Below, in pieces: positions 17,538-26,600 of a stretch of DNA of 64,000 bases. Below the pieces are notes generated by a model that did not search any database, was not told where the DNA came from, and saw only the letters and a program-made list of their open reading frames with translations. The position numbers and the translations under genes are program-made. The stretch's first letter is position 1; every line of letters starts with the position of its first letter. The stretch comes from Nonomuraea solani (GTDB lineage: Bacteria; Actinomycetota; Actinomycetes; Streptosporangiales; Streptosporangiaceae), in NCBI RefSeq assembly GCF_900108335.1, contig NZ_FNVT01000001.1, forward strand, positions 798,977 to 862,976. Reading direction: 5' to 3'.

Positions 17538-18692
17538 ATGTCATTTCCCGGCTCCACGCCACACGACTCGGCCACCAGGCAATTAACGAAGGCGGTCGCG
17601 CGTACCGGTGCCGGCGCGCGAAGCGCGGTGGGCTCGGTCGCCGTCGTGGCGGCGGTCTTAGGCGCCGTTCCCCCGGTCTCCGCCCGGTGGCTGGTGCCCA
17701 TGTTGCTGTTACACGGCTTATGGACCGCTTTGCACGTGCGCGTGTTCTGGCGCAAGGAGCTGCTGCCCGGCTGGCTGGTGGCCGGTGATGTGGCCATCAC
17801 CGTCGCACTGTGCCTCCTGCAGCGCCACCTCGTGGCCGTGGAGGCCCTCACCACGTCGTCGAGCTGGGTCGCGGGGCTGGTCACGATGACCATCGTCATG
17901 GCCGGAGTCAGGTGGCGGCCGCGGGTGGCGGTGCCCGCCGGAGTCGCCGTGGCCGCGTCGTTCGCGGTGGGCGTACGGCTGGCGTCCCCCGCCGGCGACG
18001 TCTACACCACCCTCGGCATCCACCTCGTCCAGTTGCTCGCGATCGTGCTGCTGATGACGCTGCTGCGCCGCTCGGCCGCCTCCGCCGACACCTTCCTGCG
18101 CGAGAGCTCCCGCGCCGAGATCGCGCTCATCGTCGAACGGCTGCGCCGCGAGGACGAGCTGAAGCAGGTCGGCAGCATCCACGAGACGTCGCTGCACACC
18201 CTGACCATGGTCGGCCTGGGCACCTACGACGAGCCCTCGCCCACCCTGCGCGCCCAGGTCGCGACCGACCTGGCGGCCCTGGAGCAGCTTCGCGCCACCC
18301 CGCGCCCGCTCTCCGCGCCCATCGCCCTGGACGCCCTGCTCGACGAGGTGGCCGGGCGGGCGACCGGGCTGGACGTCCGCAAGCGCCTGGTGCCGGAGAC
18401 GGTGCCGGGCGACGTCGCCGAACGCTTCGCCCGTGCCGTAACCGAGGCCCTCGCCAACGTCGCTCTTCACGCCGGCGTACGCGAGGCGGAGCTGGTTTCC
18501 AGCAGGCGCGGCGGAGAGATCCTGGTCGAAGTCGCGGATGCGGGCCGCGGCTTCGACCAGGATCGGTTACCGCCCGACCGGTTCGGCGTGCGCGGCTCGA
18601 TCCTCGACATGATGCGCTCGCTGCCGAACGGCGGCGCCGAGATCTCCTCCGGCGACCGGGGCACCCGGGTGAGCCTGTGGTGGCGGCCATGA
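17538..18692 (+). CDS. membrane sensor histidine kinase (HisKA_3/DesK-like)
   Basis: This 384-residue protein has four or five membrane segments in residues 45-170. A short coiled region follows, then a phospho-acceptor-like site IHETSLHTL (His215). The C-terminal ATPase domain shows an N box (AVTEALANVALHAG) and a G box (VADAGRGFD), then GTRVSLWW at the end. This is the plan of NarL/DesK-type kinases, which phosphorylate a LuxR-type regulator. Its stop overlaps the next gene's ATG (ATGA), and a response regulator is the third gene. No extracellular sensor domain is visible, so the signal is probably sensed within the membrane. Confidence 0.85.
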   Translation: MSFPGSTPHDSATRQLTKAVARTGAGARSAVGSVAVVAAVLGAVPPVSARWLVPMLLLHGLWTALHVRVFWRKELLPGWLVAGDVAITVALCLLQRHLVAVEALTTSSSWVAGLVTMTIVMAGVRWRPRVAVPAGVAVAASFAVGVRLASPAGDVYTTLGIHLVQLLAIVLLMTLLRRSAASADTFLRESSRAEIALIVERLRREDELKQVGSIHETSLHTLTMVGLGTYDEPSPTLRAQVATDLAALEQLRATPRPLSAPIALDALLDEVAGRATGLDVRKRLVPETVPGDVAERFARAVTEALANVALHAGVREAELVSSRRGGEILVEVADAGRGFDQDRLPPDRFGVRGSILDMMRSLPNGGAEISSGDRGTRVSLWWRP

Positions 18693-19807
18693 CCGAGGAG
18701 ATCGAGCAGATCGCGCGGCGCTACGCCCGCTACACCGCGCTCGGCGCCGTGGTGATCGCCGGAGTCTGGCACGTCGGGTACGACCTCACCGTCACCGTCA
18801 CCGGCTGGGACACCTTCCGCTGGCCGTGGCTGGCGGCCGGGGCCTGGGTCCTCTACTCCGTGATCTTCGTGATCGGCGCGCTGTCGCTGTCACGAACCTC
18901 GTCCGGGCCCGGCAGGATACGAGAGCTCGCACTCGCCGCGCTGCTCGTGGACATCGCGGTGATCGTGGCCTGCCGGCCCGGCGAACTGCTCGGCATCAGC
19001 GACTGGGCGTGGGGCTCGGTGGGCTGGCTCGGCGTCATGCTCGCCTGGAACCGGCCGCGCTGGCGCGCCGAGCTCATCGCGTTCCTGGCCGCCAACGCCG
19101 GCATCATGCTGGTCGCGATGGCCGTCGCGGGGTCGTTCGACCGGGTGTCCATCGCCAAATACCTGGTCGTCATCGCGGGCGGCGTCACCATGCAGCTCGG
19201 CTACACGGCGGGCTGCCACCTGCTGCGCACCCGTGCCGAGGAGACCGTGCTGCTGGCCCGCAGGCTCGCCGCCGACGACGCCTGGCGGGAGTCCGCCCAG
19301 CGCATCCACGCCGACCGGCTGCGCCGCTACGAGGCCATCCGCGACGTGGCCGAGTCGCTGCTCACCCAGCTCGCCGACGGCGCCGACCCGGGCGACCCGC
19401 GGGTACGGGTGGACTGCACGGCCGGGGCCATGCGGCTGCGCCGGCTCATCACGGAGCGGGAGGACGTACCCGATGAGCTGGTGTCGGTGCTGCGCGCCCG
19501 CATCGACGCGGCCGAGCGGCGTCAGGTGCTCGTGACGGCGCCGCCGTTCGGCGAGAGCATGCCCGCGCTGCCGGAGGGTGTGCGCGAGGACCTGCTTCGA
19601 GCACCGGTACGCGCGCTGGACGGGGCCAGGTCACGCGCCCGCGTAACGGTGTCGGCGATGTCGACGATGGTGAGCGTGGCCGTCGTGGCCGACAACGAGG
19701 AGCTGCCCATCAGCCCGACCCCCGTGCGGGAGGCCAGCGGAGTCGTCGTCACCTATCAGCGTCAGGGAGGGGAGGTATGGGTCAACAGCATCTGGGAGGG
19801 CTCGTGA
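18689..19807 (+). CDS. kinase-like membrane protein lacking an ATPase domain
   Basis: This 372-residue protein has about six hydrophobic segments in residues 18-175. A cytoplasmic helical stretch follows (LLARRLAADDAWRESAQRIH, with a His where a kinase dimerisation helix would be), then a C-terminal region of about 170 residues. That region has the length of a kinase core, but I find no N box or glycine-rich G boxes. It looks like a degenerate kinase partnering the active kinase upstream, with which it overlaps by ATGA. It may form a hetero-complex or act as the signal sensor. Assignment rests on context and topology. Confidence 0.7.
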   Translation: MTEEIEQIARRYARYTALGAVVIAGVWHVGYDLTVTVTGWDTFRWPWLAAGAWVLYSVIFVIGALSLSRTSSGPGRIRELALAALLVDIAVIVACRPGELLGISDWAWGSVGWLGVMLAWNRPRWRAELIAFLAANAGIMLVAMAVAGSFDRVSIAKYLVVIAGGVTMQLGYTAGCHLLRTRAEETVLLARRLAADDAWRESAQRIHADRLRRYEAIRDVAESLLTQLADGADPGDPRVRVDCTAGAMRLRRLITEREDVPDELVSVLRARIDAAERRQVLVTAPPFGESMPALPEGVREDLLRAPVRALDGARSRARVTVSAMSTMVSVAVVADNEELPISPTPVREASGVVVTYQRQGGEVWVNSIWEGS

Positions 19808-20472
19808 CGGTCGCCCTGGTGGAGGACCACCAGGTGGTGGTGGACGGGGTGCGGTCGTGGTTCGGCCCGCCGAGCCCGGTCGAGCTGGTCGCGCAGGGGC
19901 CCACCATCGAGTCCGTCAGCGGCACGGCCGCCGACGTGCTGCTGCTCGACCTCAACCTCAACGGCACCATGGTCGTCGACCGCATCGCCGGCCTGTGCGC
20001 GGGCGGTCAGCGGGTCATCGTCTTCTCCGAGCACGAGGAGCCGGAGATGGTCCGCACCGTGCTCGACGCGGGCGCCTCCGCCTTCATCGGCAAGGGGCGG
20101 GCGACCCGGGAGTCCTGCCTGGAGACCATCCTCGAGGTGGCCGCGGACCGGCCGAGCATGACGCCGCCGATGGCCCAGGCGATCGCGACCGACGAGGGAC
20201 CGCACCGGCCGCAGCTCTCCGACAAGGAGCGGGCGGCGCTGCTGTACTGGTTCCAGTCGATGTCCAAGGCGTCGGTGGCGGCGCGCATGGGGATCAAGGA
20301 ACGGACGGTCCGGCAGTACATAGACCGGGCGCGGGTCAAGTACGCGGCGGCCGGTAGACCCGCGCCCACCAAAGAGAAGCTACTGATCTGCGCCATCCAG
20401 GACGGGCTGGTCCAGCCGGACGAGGTGACCGTCTACACCTCGCTGGCCGCCAAGACCCCGCCCGACCCCTGA
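19804..20472 (+). CDS. LuxR/NarL-like response regulator
   Basis: The receiver domain opens with VTVALVEDHQVVVDG (acidic pair) and places the phospho-acceptor Asp at residue 49 in LLLDLNLNG. A C-terminal helix-turn-helix follows (SKASVAARMGIKERTVRQYI). The HTH is a looser LuxR match than usual. I chose GTG 19804, which overlaps the previous stop (GTGA) and has GGGAGG just upstream. ATG 19777, also with a purine-rich ribosome site, would add nine residues. This is the output of the kinase pair; candidate binding sites are the tandem dyads at 17292-17338. Confidence 0.85.
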   Translation: MTVALVEDHQVVVDGVRSWFGPPSPVELVAQGPTIESVSGTAADVLLLDLNLNGTMVVDRIAGLCAGGQRVIVFSEHEEPEMVRTVLDAGASAFIGKGRATRESCLETILEVAADRPSMTPPMAQAIATDEGPHRPQLSDKERAALLYWFQSMSKASVAARMGIKERTVRQYIDRARVKYAAAGRPAPTKEKLLICAIQDGLVQPDEVTVYTSLAAKTPPDP

Positions 20473-20474
20473 TC

Positions 20475-20528
20475 GCCTGGACCCCGGCACTCCCGGCAGG
20501 AGGGGGCCGGCAGAGCCGGGGTCCAGGT
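20475..20528. terminator. strong bidirectional terminator-like hairpin
   Basis: CCTGGACCCCGGC (20476-20488) pairs perfectly with GCCGGGGTCCAGG (20515-20527), and an inner CCGGC/GCCGG stem lies in the loop. It sits exactly between the response regulator stop and the converging Uma2 remnant, so it can end transcription from both sides. Confidence 0.75.
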
Positions 20529-20866
20529 CACCTGTCGAATCGGTCAGGGTCAAAGCTGACCGGGAACGGCGCCTTCAGTTCGGCGATGGCGCCGGGCTTA
20601 TAGGCGGTCGGCGGGTCATAGGTGTCACCGTTGAGCTCGTAAACGTAGAGGATCGGTCCCTCGTCCAGCTCGATCCGCCAGTAGGTGGGGATGCCGGCTC
20701 TGGCATATACCTCCGCTTTGAGGGTCTTGTCCTGTGTGACAGTGCTCGGGCTGGCCACCTCCACAGCCAGCAGCATGTCTTCAGGGGCGAACATGAGCCT
20801 CACGCGCCTGACCGAGCTCCTGGGCACGACGACGACGTCTGGAATATAGAGGTGGCTTGCCGCCAA
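20528..20866 (-). pseudogene. Uma2-family (DUF820) nuclease-fold remnant, N-terminus missing
   Basis: The 112 residues cover only the C-terminal half of a Uma2-type protein (normally about 180-200 aa): LYIPDVVVVPRS, then LLAVEVASPSTVTQDKTLKAEVY with the Glu, Asp and Lys of the PD-(D/E)xK-like core, then GIPTYWRIEL. The part upstream is interrupted by a stop in this frame, and related-looking coding sits in another frame (VTIEPASQGH), which suggests a frameshift plus loss of the 5' half. Uma2 genes are abundant and often decayed in actinomycetes. A functional short protein is possible but unlikely. Confidence 0.65.
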
Positions 20867-21024
20867 GGAAACCTCGGTGCCCCTGGCTTGCGGGTTCGAT
20901 CGTCACCATTGCGGTCACCCACTCAGTATTGAGACTCTCTCCCTCGCTCACATGCTGCTTCCCCAAATCTCATCACCTTAAGTTATCGGGTGATTACGTT
21001 GCGATTTGTAGGTATTTGGTGGCC

Positions 21025-21041
21025 GGTTGAAACTTTCAACC
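21025..21041. promoter_or_regulatory. GAAA-N-TTTC palindrome upstream of the LPMO
   Basis: GGTTGAAACTTTCAACC is a perfect 8-1-8 palindrome. Its core GAAACTTTC resembles the GAAA-N-TTTC boxes known upstream of xylanase and cellulase genes in Streptomyces. It is therefore a likely operator for a plant-polysaccharide regulator controlling the LPMO. Confidence 0.55.
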
Positions 21042-21045
21042 CCTT

Positions 21046-21059
21046 GGAAAGCCCTTTCC
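21046..21059. promoter_or_regulatory. second dyad upstream of the LPMO
   Basis: GGAAAGCCCTTTCC is a perfect 6-2-6 palindrome four bases after the first dyad. It shares the GAAA/TTTC halves with wider spacing and may be a second, weaker binding site for the same regulator. Confidence 0.4.
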
Positions 21060-21191
21060 GCTGTTCATAGCCCCCTTCGGTCCTCGTTGACAACAGCTCT
21101 CACTTGGCCCTTCCCACGCCGTCAGATACCGTCCCTCACCAAGAGCGCTCCTTATCCCCGGACCCCCCGACCGGAACCTGGAGAACGCACC

Positions 21192-21848
21192 ATGCCCCGA
21201 CCTCGCTGGGTGCTGCGCGCCCTGGCCCTGCTGATGACCATGGCGATGATCGTCGTCGTCCCACTGACCGGCACCGCTTCCGCGCACGGCTCGGTCGTCG
21301 ACCCGGCGTCCCGCAACTACGGCTGCTGGCTGCGCTGGGGCAGTGACTTCCAGAACCCCACGATGCAGCAGCGCGACCCCATGTGCTGGCAGGCGTGGCA
21401 GGACAACACCAACGCCATGTGGAACTGGAACGGGCTCTACCGCGACAACGTCGCAGGCAACCACCAGGCCGCCGTCCCCAACGGCCAGCTCTGCAGCGCC
21501 GGCCGGACGCAGGACGGCCGTTACCGGTCCATGGACACGCCCGGCGCGTGGCAGACGACGGCCCTGGCGAGCACGTTCAACATCCGGCTGACCGACCAGG
21601 CCTATCACGGCGCCGACTACATCAGGGTCTACATCACCCGCCAGGGCTACAACGCGACCACCACGGCGCTCGGCTGGAACCACCTGGAGCTGGTCCGTGA
21701 GACCGGCAGGTACGCCCCGGCCGGCACCTACCCCATCGACAACATCAGCAAGGGTTCGCGCACCGGCCGCCACGTCGTCTACACGATCTGGAAGGCCTCG
21801 CACATGGACCAGACGTACTACTTCTGCAGCGACGTCACGTTCTCCTGA
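21192..21848 (+). CDS. secreted AA10 lytic polysaccharide monooxygenase
   Basis: The protein has 218 residues. The signal peptide is cleaved after TASA (residue 31), leaving His32 as the mature N-terminus (HGSVVDPASRNYGCW), the first half of the copper histidine brace. His164 (GWNHLELV) is the likely second ligand, and the C-terminal YYFCSDVTF carries the axial-site aromatic. Four or more Cys suggest disulfides. AA10 enzymes oxidatively cleave chitin or cellulose. No carbohydrate-binding module is attached. Two dyads lie upstream. The last 31 bases overlap the end of the convergent LacI gene, which limits independent change of both C-termini. Confidence 0.92.
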   Translation: MPRPRWVLRALALLMTMAMIVVVPLTGTASAHGSVVDPASRNYGCWLRWGSDFQNPTMQQRDPMCWQAWQDNTNAMWNWNGLYRDNVAGNHQAAVPNGQLCSAGRTQDGRYRSMDTPGAWQTTALASTFNIRLTDQAYHGADYIRVYITRQGYNATTTALGWNHLELVRETGRYAPAGTYPIDNISKGSRTGRHVVYTIWKASHMDQTYYFCSDVTFS

Positions 21849-22906
21849 CCGCCCGCCCGGCCGGCCCTCGCCCATGAGCGGGGGTCGGTCGAGGCGCGTA
21901 CGGCCAGCTCTATGGGATGGACGCGCTCCGTCCCCGCCGGAACCGTCCCCGAGAGCAGATCGAACAGCAACTGGGCACAGCTCGCCCCCGCCTCACGCGG
22001 GCGCAGGTCGATGGCGGTGATCGGCGGGTCGGCCAGCCGCGTGGCGGCACTGTCGACGCACGAGGCCAGCAGCACCCCCGCCCCCGCCTCCCGCAACAGC
22101 GGCGCCACCTCGGTCGCCGCCCCGGCGGGAGCGCACACCAGCGCGTCCATCGCCCCATCGCCCAGCGAGGAGACCGCCCCACCGCCCGAGGCCGGGCCGC
22201 CGCCCATCTCGGGCGCGAGCAGGGCGCGGGCCGCCGCGCGTACCTCGTCGCCCGTGGCGTCGAAGGAGACCCGCCGCACCAGCGGCGCGACCCCCTGGGC
22301 GGCGCACCACTCCAGGTAGCCCCGGTGCACGCTGGCCGCCCAGTCGCTCTCGTCGCCGGCCACGATCAGCCCGGGCCGCGCCGCCCCCGCCGAGCGCAGG
22401 TGGTCGAGCAGCCGGGCCAGCATCGGCGCGTGGTCCGACCACACCACCCCGTCGGCCTGCCGCGCCCCAGGGAAGTGCTCGCACGAGACCGTCGGCAGCC
22501 CCGTCGCCATCAGGCTCTCGACCACCGGATCGCCCCCGAGCGGGTCGCCGAGCACCAGCCCGTCGACGCGCGGCGCCCGCGACCGCCGCTGGCCCGAGGT
22601 GATCAGCGTGACGTCGTAGTCGTGCCGCGCCGCCTGCTCCACCACGCCGAACACGAACGACATGTAGTAGGCCGACCGCGTCAGCACCTCGGGCACGTGC
22701 AGCCCGAGGGTGCCGGTGCTGGCCTTGCGCAGGTGGCGGGCCGAGCCGTTGGGCACGTAGCCGAGCCGCTCGGCCACCTTCGCGACCGCCTCGCGCGTCG
22801 CCTCCGACACCCGCCCTGAGCCGCGCAGCGCGTCGGAGGCCGTCGTCTTGGAGACCCCCGCCTCCCGGGCGACGGTGAGGATCGTGATCGGCTCGTCTGC
22901 TTGCAC
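21818..22906 (-). CDS. LacI-family transcriptional regulator
   Basis: The N-terminal HTH reads [20 protein letters not shown] with the hinge helix following ([17 protein letters not shown]), then a periplasmic-binding-protein-like sensor domain. I chose GTG 22906; its ribosome site is weak. The 362-residue length is normal. A loop of about 20 residues rich in Gly and Ala (near residue 240, [19 protein letters not shown]) is an unusual insertion in the sensor domain. It is divergent from the amine-oxidase operon, whose promoter region carries a perfect LacI-type palindrome, so it most likely represses that operon until an inducer binds. Confidence 0.88.
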   Translation of the reverse strand: MQADEPITILTVAREAGVSKTTASDALRGSGRVSEATREAVAKVAERLGYVPNGSARHLRKASTGTLGLHVPEVLTRSAYYMSFVFGVVEQAARHDYDVTLITSGQRRSRAPRVDGLVLGDPLGGDPVVESLMATGLPTVSCEHFPGARQADGVVWSDHAPMLARLLDHLRSAGAARPGLIVAGDESDWAASVHRGYLEWCAAQGVAPLVRRVSFDATGDEVRAAARALLAPEMGGGPASGGGAVSSLGDGAMDALVCAPAGAATEVAPLLREAGAGVLLASCVDSAATRLADPPITAIDLRPREAGASCAQLLFDLLSGTVPAGTERVHPIELAVRASTDPRSWARAGRAGGQENVTSLQK

Positions 22907-22977
22907 GCCCCGATGGTAGCCGTCCGTCAGAACCACCCCGCTCCGGTAAACGATGTGTTTCGCCTGGGCTCCAGGTC

Positions 22978-23006
22978 TTGTGCACTCCGGCCAGCGCAAT
23001 TAAGTT
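22978..23006 (+). promoter_or_regulatory. predicted promoter of the amine-oxidase operon
   Basis: TTGTGC (22978-22983) and TAAGTT (23001-23006) are separated by 17 bases, a sigma-70-like arrangement. The expected transcription start near 23013 falls directly before the 18-bp palindrome. Confidence 0.45.
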
Positions 23007-23017
23007 ATCGCAAAACT

Positions 23018-23035
23018 TGCCGGAACGTTCCGGCA
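23018..23035. promoter_or_regulatory. perfect 18-bp LacI-type operator
   Basis: TGCCGGAACGTTCCGGCA reads the same on both strands and has the central CG typical of LacI-family operators. It lies just downstream of the predicted start of transcription and 18 bases before the oxidase start codon, a classic repressor position. The divergent LacI gene is the likely binder. Confidence 0.7.
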
Positions 23036-23053
23036 GCAGAAAGGGGCGGAACG

Positions 23054-24955
23054 TTGCACCTGACCACCGGGAAGCATCCCCATCCTCTCGACCCGCTCGC
23101 GGCGCGGGAGATCGACGAGGTCAGGCGGGTCCTGATGGCGGAGGGCCTGCTGACCGACACGGTCCGGGTGGCCTATCTCGGCCTGGAGGAGCCCCCCAAG
23201 GGCGAGGTGCTCGCGGGCGCGCCCGTCCACCGCAGGGCCCGCGCCTTCCTGCTGGACCTGGCCACCGAGGCCGCCGAGGACGTGATCGTCTCGATCACCG
23301 ACGGCCTGGTGGAGTCACGGGCGCCGATCGACCCGATCACCGACGGCCAGGTGCCCATGCTGGACGAGGAGCACGCCCTGGTCAGGCGCGTGCTGCGGGC
23401 GGACGCCGGCTGGGCCGCCGCCCTGGCCAGGCGCGGCATCGACGACCCGGCGGGCGTCTACCTGGCGGCGCTCAGCGCCGGCCACTTCGAGCTGCCGAAG
23501 GAGGAGGGCCGCCGGGTCGCCAGAGTGCTGGCGCACGTGATGCCCACCCCGGAGAGCCTCCCGTGGGCACACCCGGTGGACGGCCTGGTCGCGTACGTGG
23601 ATCTGGTCAAGGGCGAGATCCTGGAGATCGTCGACACCGGCCCCCAGCCGATCCCCCAGGAGAGCGGCGACTACGACAAGGGCCCCCACCGCACCACGCA
23701 GAAGCCGATCCACATCACCCAGCCGGAAGGCCCCAGCTTCACGGTCGACGGCCCGCTCGTCACCTGGGAGAAGTGGAGCCTGCGCCTCGGGTACGACATG
23801 CGCGAGGGCCTCACCCTGCACCAGATCGGCTTCGAGGACGACGGCCGGGTCAGGCCGATCGTCTACCGGGCCTCGGTGGCCGAGATGGTGGTCCCGTACG
23901 GCGACCCGAGCCCGATCCGGTTCTGGCAGAACTACTTCGACACCGGCGAATACCAGCTCGGCAAGCTCGCCAACTCCCTCGAACTCGGCTGCGACTGCCT
24001 CGGCGAGATCACCTACTTCGACGCCGTCGTCACGGACGGCGCCGGCGTGCCCAAGGTGATCAAGAACGCGATCTGCATGCACGAGGAGGACTACGGCGTC
24101 CTGTGGAAGCACAGCGACCCCGCCAACGGCTCCAAGGAGACCCGCAGGCAGCGCCGCCTGGTCATCTCGTTCTTCGTCACCGTGGGCAACTACGACTACG
24201 GCTTCTACTGGTACCTCTACCTCGACGGCACCATCGAGCTGGAGGTCAAGGCCACCGGCATCGTCTTCACCGGCGCCTACGACGACCGCGCCGCCCCGTA
24301 CGCGTCGGAGGTGGCGCCCGGGCTCGCGGCGCCGTACCACCAGCACCTGTTCAGCGCCCGGCTGGACATGACCGTGGACGGCGTGGCCAACGCCGTGGAC
24401 GAGGTCGAGGTGGACCTGCGGCTGATCGGCGGCGACAACCCGTACGGCAACGCGTTCGGCCGCTCCGCCACCCGGCTGCGCACCGAGAGCGAGGCCATGC
24501 GCGACGCCGACCTGAAGGCGGAGCGCACGTGGCACGTCGTCAACCCCGAGGTGCGCAACCGCCTCGGCCGCCCGGTCGGCTACGCGCTGCACGGCGAGGG
24601 CAAGCCCACCCTGCTGGCCGCGCCGGAGTCCAGCATCCGCAGCCGGGCCGAGTTCGCGACCAGACATCTGTGGGTCACCCGGTACGACCCCGCGGAGCGC
24701 TATCCCGCCGGAGACCTGGTGAACCAGCATCCCGGCGGCGCGGGCCTGCCCGCCTACACCAGGGCCGACCGCGACATCGACGGGCAGGACATCGTGCTGT
24801 GGCACACGTTCGGCCTGACACATTTCCCCCGCACCGAGGACTGGCCGATCATGCCGGTCGACACCTGCGGGTTCGTACTGAAGCCGGTCGGGTTCTTCGA
24901 CCGGAACCCCACGCTCGACGTACCGCCGAGCGCCGCCGAACGTTCCTGCCACTAG
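23054..24955 (+). CDS. copper-containing primary amine oxidase (TPQ)
   Basis: This enzyme oxidises primary amines to aldehydes, releasing ammonia and hydrogen peroxide. Tyr380 in TVGNYDY is the TPQ precursor, Asp296 (YFDTGEY) the catalytic base, and His429, His431 (YHQHLF) and His590 (LTHFPR) the copper ligands. With a TTG start at 23054 every one of these falls two residues before its counterpart in Arthrobacter phenylethylamine oxidase (382, 298, 431, 433, 592, from memory), which supports this start; GGGGCGG precedes it. At 633 aa with no signal peptide it is presumably cytoplasmic. First gene of an operon with a solute importer and two amide hydrolases. Confidence 0.95.
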   Translation: MHLTTGKHPHPLDPLAAREIDEVRRVLMAEGLLTDTVRVAYLGLEEPPKGEVLAGAPVHRRARAFLLDLATEAAEDVIVSITDGLVESRAPIDPITDGQVPMLDEEHALVRRVLRADAGWAAALARRGIDDPAGVYLAALSAGHFELPKEEGRRVARVLAHVMPTPESLPWAHPVDGLVAYVDLVKGEILEIVDTGPQPIPQESGDYDKGPHRTTQKPIHITQPEGPSFTVDGPLVTWEKWSLRLGYDMREGLTLHQIGFEDDGRVRPIVYRASVAEMVVPYGDPSPIRFWQNYFDTGEYQLGKLANSLELGCDCLGEITYFDAVVTDGAGVPKVIKNAICMHEEDYGVLWKHSDPANGSKETRRQRRLVISFFVTVGNYDYGFYWYLYLDGTIELEVKATGIVFTGAYDDRAAPYASEVAPGLAAPYHQHLFSARLDMTVDGVANAVDEVEVDLRLIGGDNPYGNAFGRSATRLRTESEAMRDADLKAERTWHVVNPEVRNRLGRPVGYALHGEGKPTLLAAPESSIRSRAEFATRHLWVTRYDPAERYPAGDLVNQHPGGAGLPAYTRADRDIDGQDIVLWHTFGLTHFPRTEDWPIMPVDTCGFVLKPVGFFDRNPTLDVPPSAAERSCH

Positions 24956-24969
24956 AGGAGAAGAGGCCC

Positions 24970-26598
24970 ATGCGTCCCATACGCCTGGCCTGCGGTGTCG
25001 CGGCCGCGCTGCTGGCTTCGGCCTGCGCCGCCACCGGAACGACCACCACCCCGGGGGCTGCCCCCGCCGCACAGGAGACCGCCGCCCCCGGCTACCTCGC
25101 CGTCGCCGATCAGGCCCTCCCCACGGGAGGCGCCCTCAACCTGCAGGTCCACATCGACAGCGGCGCCGCCACCGGGTACGACCCGCAGCTCGCCGACGTC
25201 GCCACCACCTGGCAGCTCCTCTCGCTGTCCTACGAGACGCTGACCACGATCGGCCCCGACTTCAGCGTGCAGCCGCTGCTGGCCGAGAAGTGGGACACCC
25301 CGAGCCCCACCGAGTACGTCTTCCACCTGCGCAAGGGCGTCACCTTCTCCAACGGCAGGGAGATGACGGCCGACGACGTGGTGGGCAGCCTGAAGCGGCT
25401 GCTGGCCTCCAAGGGCGTGTGGCGGGGCCAGCTCGGCCCGGTCAAGTCGGTCACCAAGGACGGCGACGACAAGGTCAAGGTCACGCTGGAGCAGCCGTAC
25501 ACGCCGTTCCTGGCGGCCCTGGCCAACGTGCCCGCCGCCGTCCTGCCGATGAAGGAGATCGACGACAAGTCGGTCGATCCGGCGACCACGCTCCTCGGCA
25601 CCGGCCCGTACGTGGTCGACAACCACCGCCAGGACGTGTCGTGGACCTTCAAGCGCAACGACAAGTACTGGTCCAAGGGCAAGCCCGCGGCCGACACCGT
25701 GAACGTCTCGATCGCCCCCGAGGAGGCCGCCCGCATCGCCGCCCTGCAGAACGGCGGTGCCGCGCTGGCCACCTTGGGCAACGTCGACTCCGCCTCGATG
25801 CTGGCCGGCGCCAAGGACGTCAAGGTGGTCACCCAGGCCACCACGGACTTCTACTACCTGATGCTCAACACGCTGAAGCCGGGCTCGAAGCTGGCCGACC
25901 CGAAGGTGCGCCAGGCGATCGCGATCGCGCTGGACAACCAGCAGATCGCCGACGTGGCGCTCGGTGGCAAGGGCAAGCCCACCGCGATCACCCCGGCGGG
26001 CCTGCCCGGCTCCTGCGACCCGGCCGCGCTGCCGTCGGCGGCCAAGAGCGTCGACGACGCCAAGGCGCTGCTCGCCGAGGCCGGCGCGCAGAACCTGACG
26101 TTCACGCTCAGCATCTTCTCCACCGAGCCCGCCCCCGCCGTCGCCCAGGTGATCCAGCAGAACCTGCAGCAGGCGGGCATCACCGTCAAGATCGAGCAGA
26201 TGGACGAGGCGAGCTGGTCGGGCAAGGTGTACGGCAAGGCGCCCGCCGAGTTCGACGCCGCGATGTCCTGGTTCGCCGGCTACGCCGACCCCGGCATGGT
26301 CACCAAGTGGTGGAACCCGGAGACGGCCGGCTTCAACGTCGGCTTCATGAAGCCGGACAAGGACCTCAACGCGCTCATCGACGCGGCCGGTAAGGAGCCC
26401 GCGGGCGCCGGCCGGGACAAGGCACTGACGGAGGTGTGCGCCAAGGCCGACGCCGACGCGCAGATGATCCCGCTGGTCACCCGCCCGGCCACGGTCGCCT
26501 ACCGGACCGACGCGCTCAGCCCGAGCCTGTACGCCACCGAGGGCTACGGCAACGTGCTGCGCCTGGTCGCCGACGCCCGCGTGAAGAAGTCCCAGTAG
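24970..26598 (+). CDS. ABC transporter solute-binding lipoprotein (SBP_bac_5)
   Basis: This 542-residue lipoprotein has the lipobox LLASAC (Cys near residue 19). The family 5 fold is visible (FHLRKGVTFSNGREMTADDV, YTPFLAALANV, GTGPYVVDN), as in DppA/OppA/NikA binders of peptides, amines or other small solutes. The ATG follows a GAGGAGAAGAGG ribosome site 14 bases after the oxidase stop. It feeds the two permeases and two ATPases that follow. Given the neighbours, the ligand may be an amide- or peptide-linked amine (inference). Confidence 0.92.
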   Translation: MRPIRLACGVAAALLASACAATGTTTTPGAAPAAQETAAPGYLAVADQALPTGGALNLQVHIDSGAATGYDPQLADVATTWQLLSLSYETLTTIGPDFSVQPLLAEKWDTPSPTEYVFHLRKGVTFSNGREMTADDVVGSLKRLLASKGVWRGQLGPVKSVTKDGDDKVKVTLEQPYTPFLAALANVPAAVLPMKEIDDKSVDPATTLLGTGPYVVDNHRQDVSWTFKRNDKYWSKGKPAADTVNVSIAPEEAARIAALQNGGAALATLGNVDSASMLAGAKDVKVVTQATTDFYYLMLNTLKPGSKLADPKVRQAIAIALDNQQIADVALGGKGKPTAITPAGLPGSCDPAALPSAAKSVDDAKALLAEAGAQNLTFTLSIFSTEPAPAVAQVIQQNLQQAGITVKIEQMDEASWSGKVYGKAPAEFDAAMSWFAGYADPGMVTKWWNPETAGFNVGFMKPDKDLNALIDAAGKEPAGAGRDKALTEVCAKADADAQMIPLVTRPATVAYRTDALSPSLYATEGYGNVLRLVADARVKKSQ

Positions 26599-26600
26599 CC

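Larger units (their letters stand above)
20867..21191. other. 325-base intergenic region with regulatory dyads
   Basis: This stretch is AT-richer than its surroundings near 20960-21020. The left part carries decayed Uma2 sequence. The right part holds two palindromes (21025-21041 and 21046-21059) and a TTGACA hexamer (21087-21092) without a convincing -10. It must contain the promoter of the LPMO gene. I see no other gene. Confidence 0.6.
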
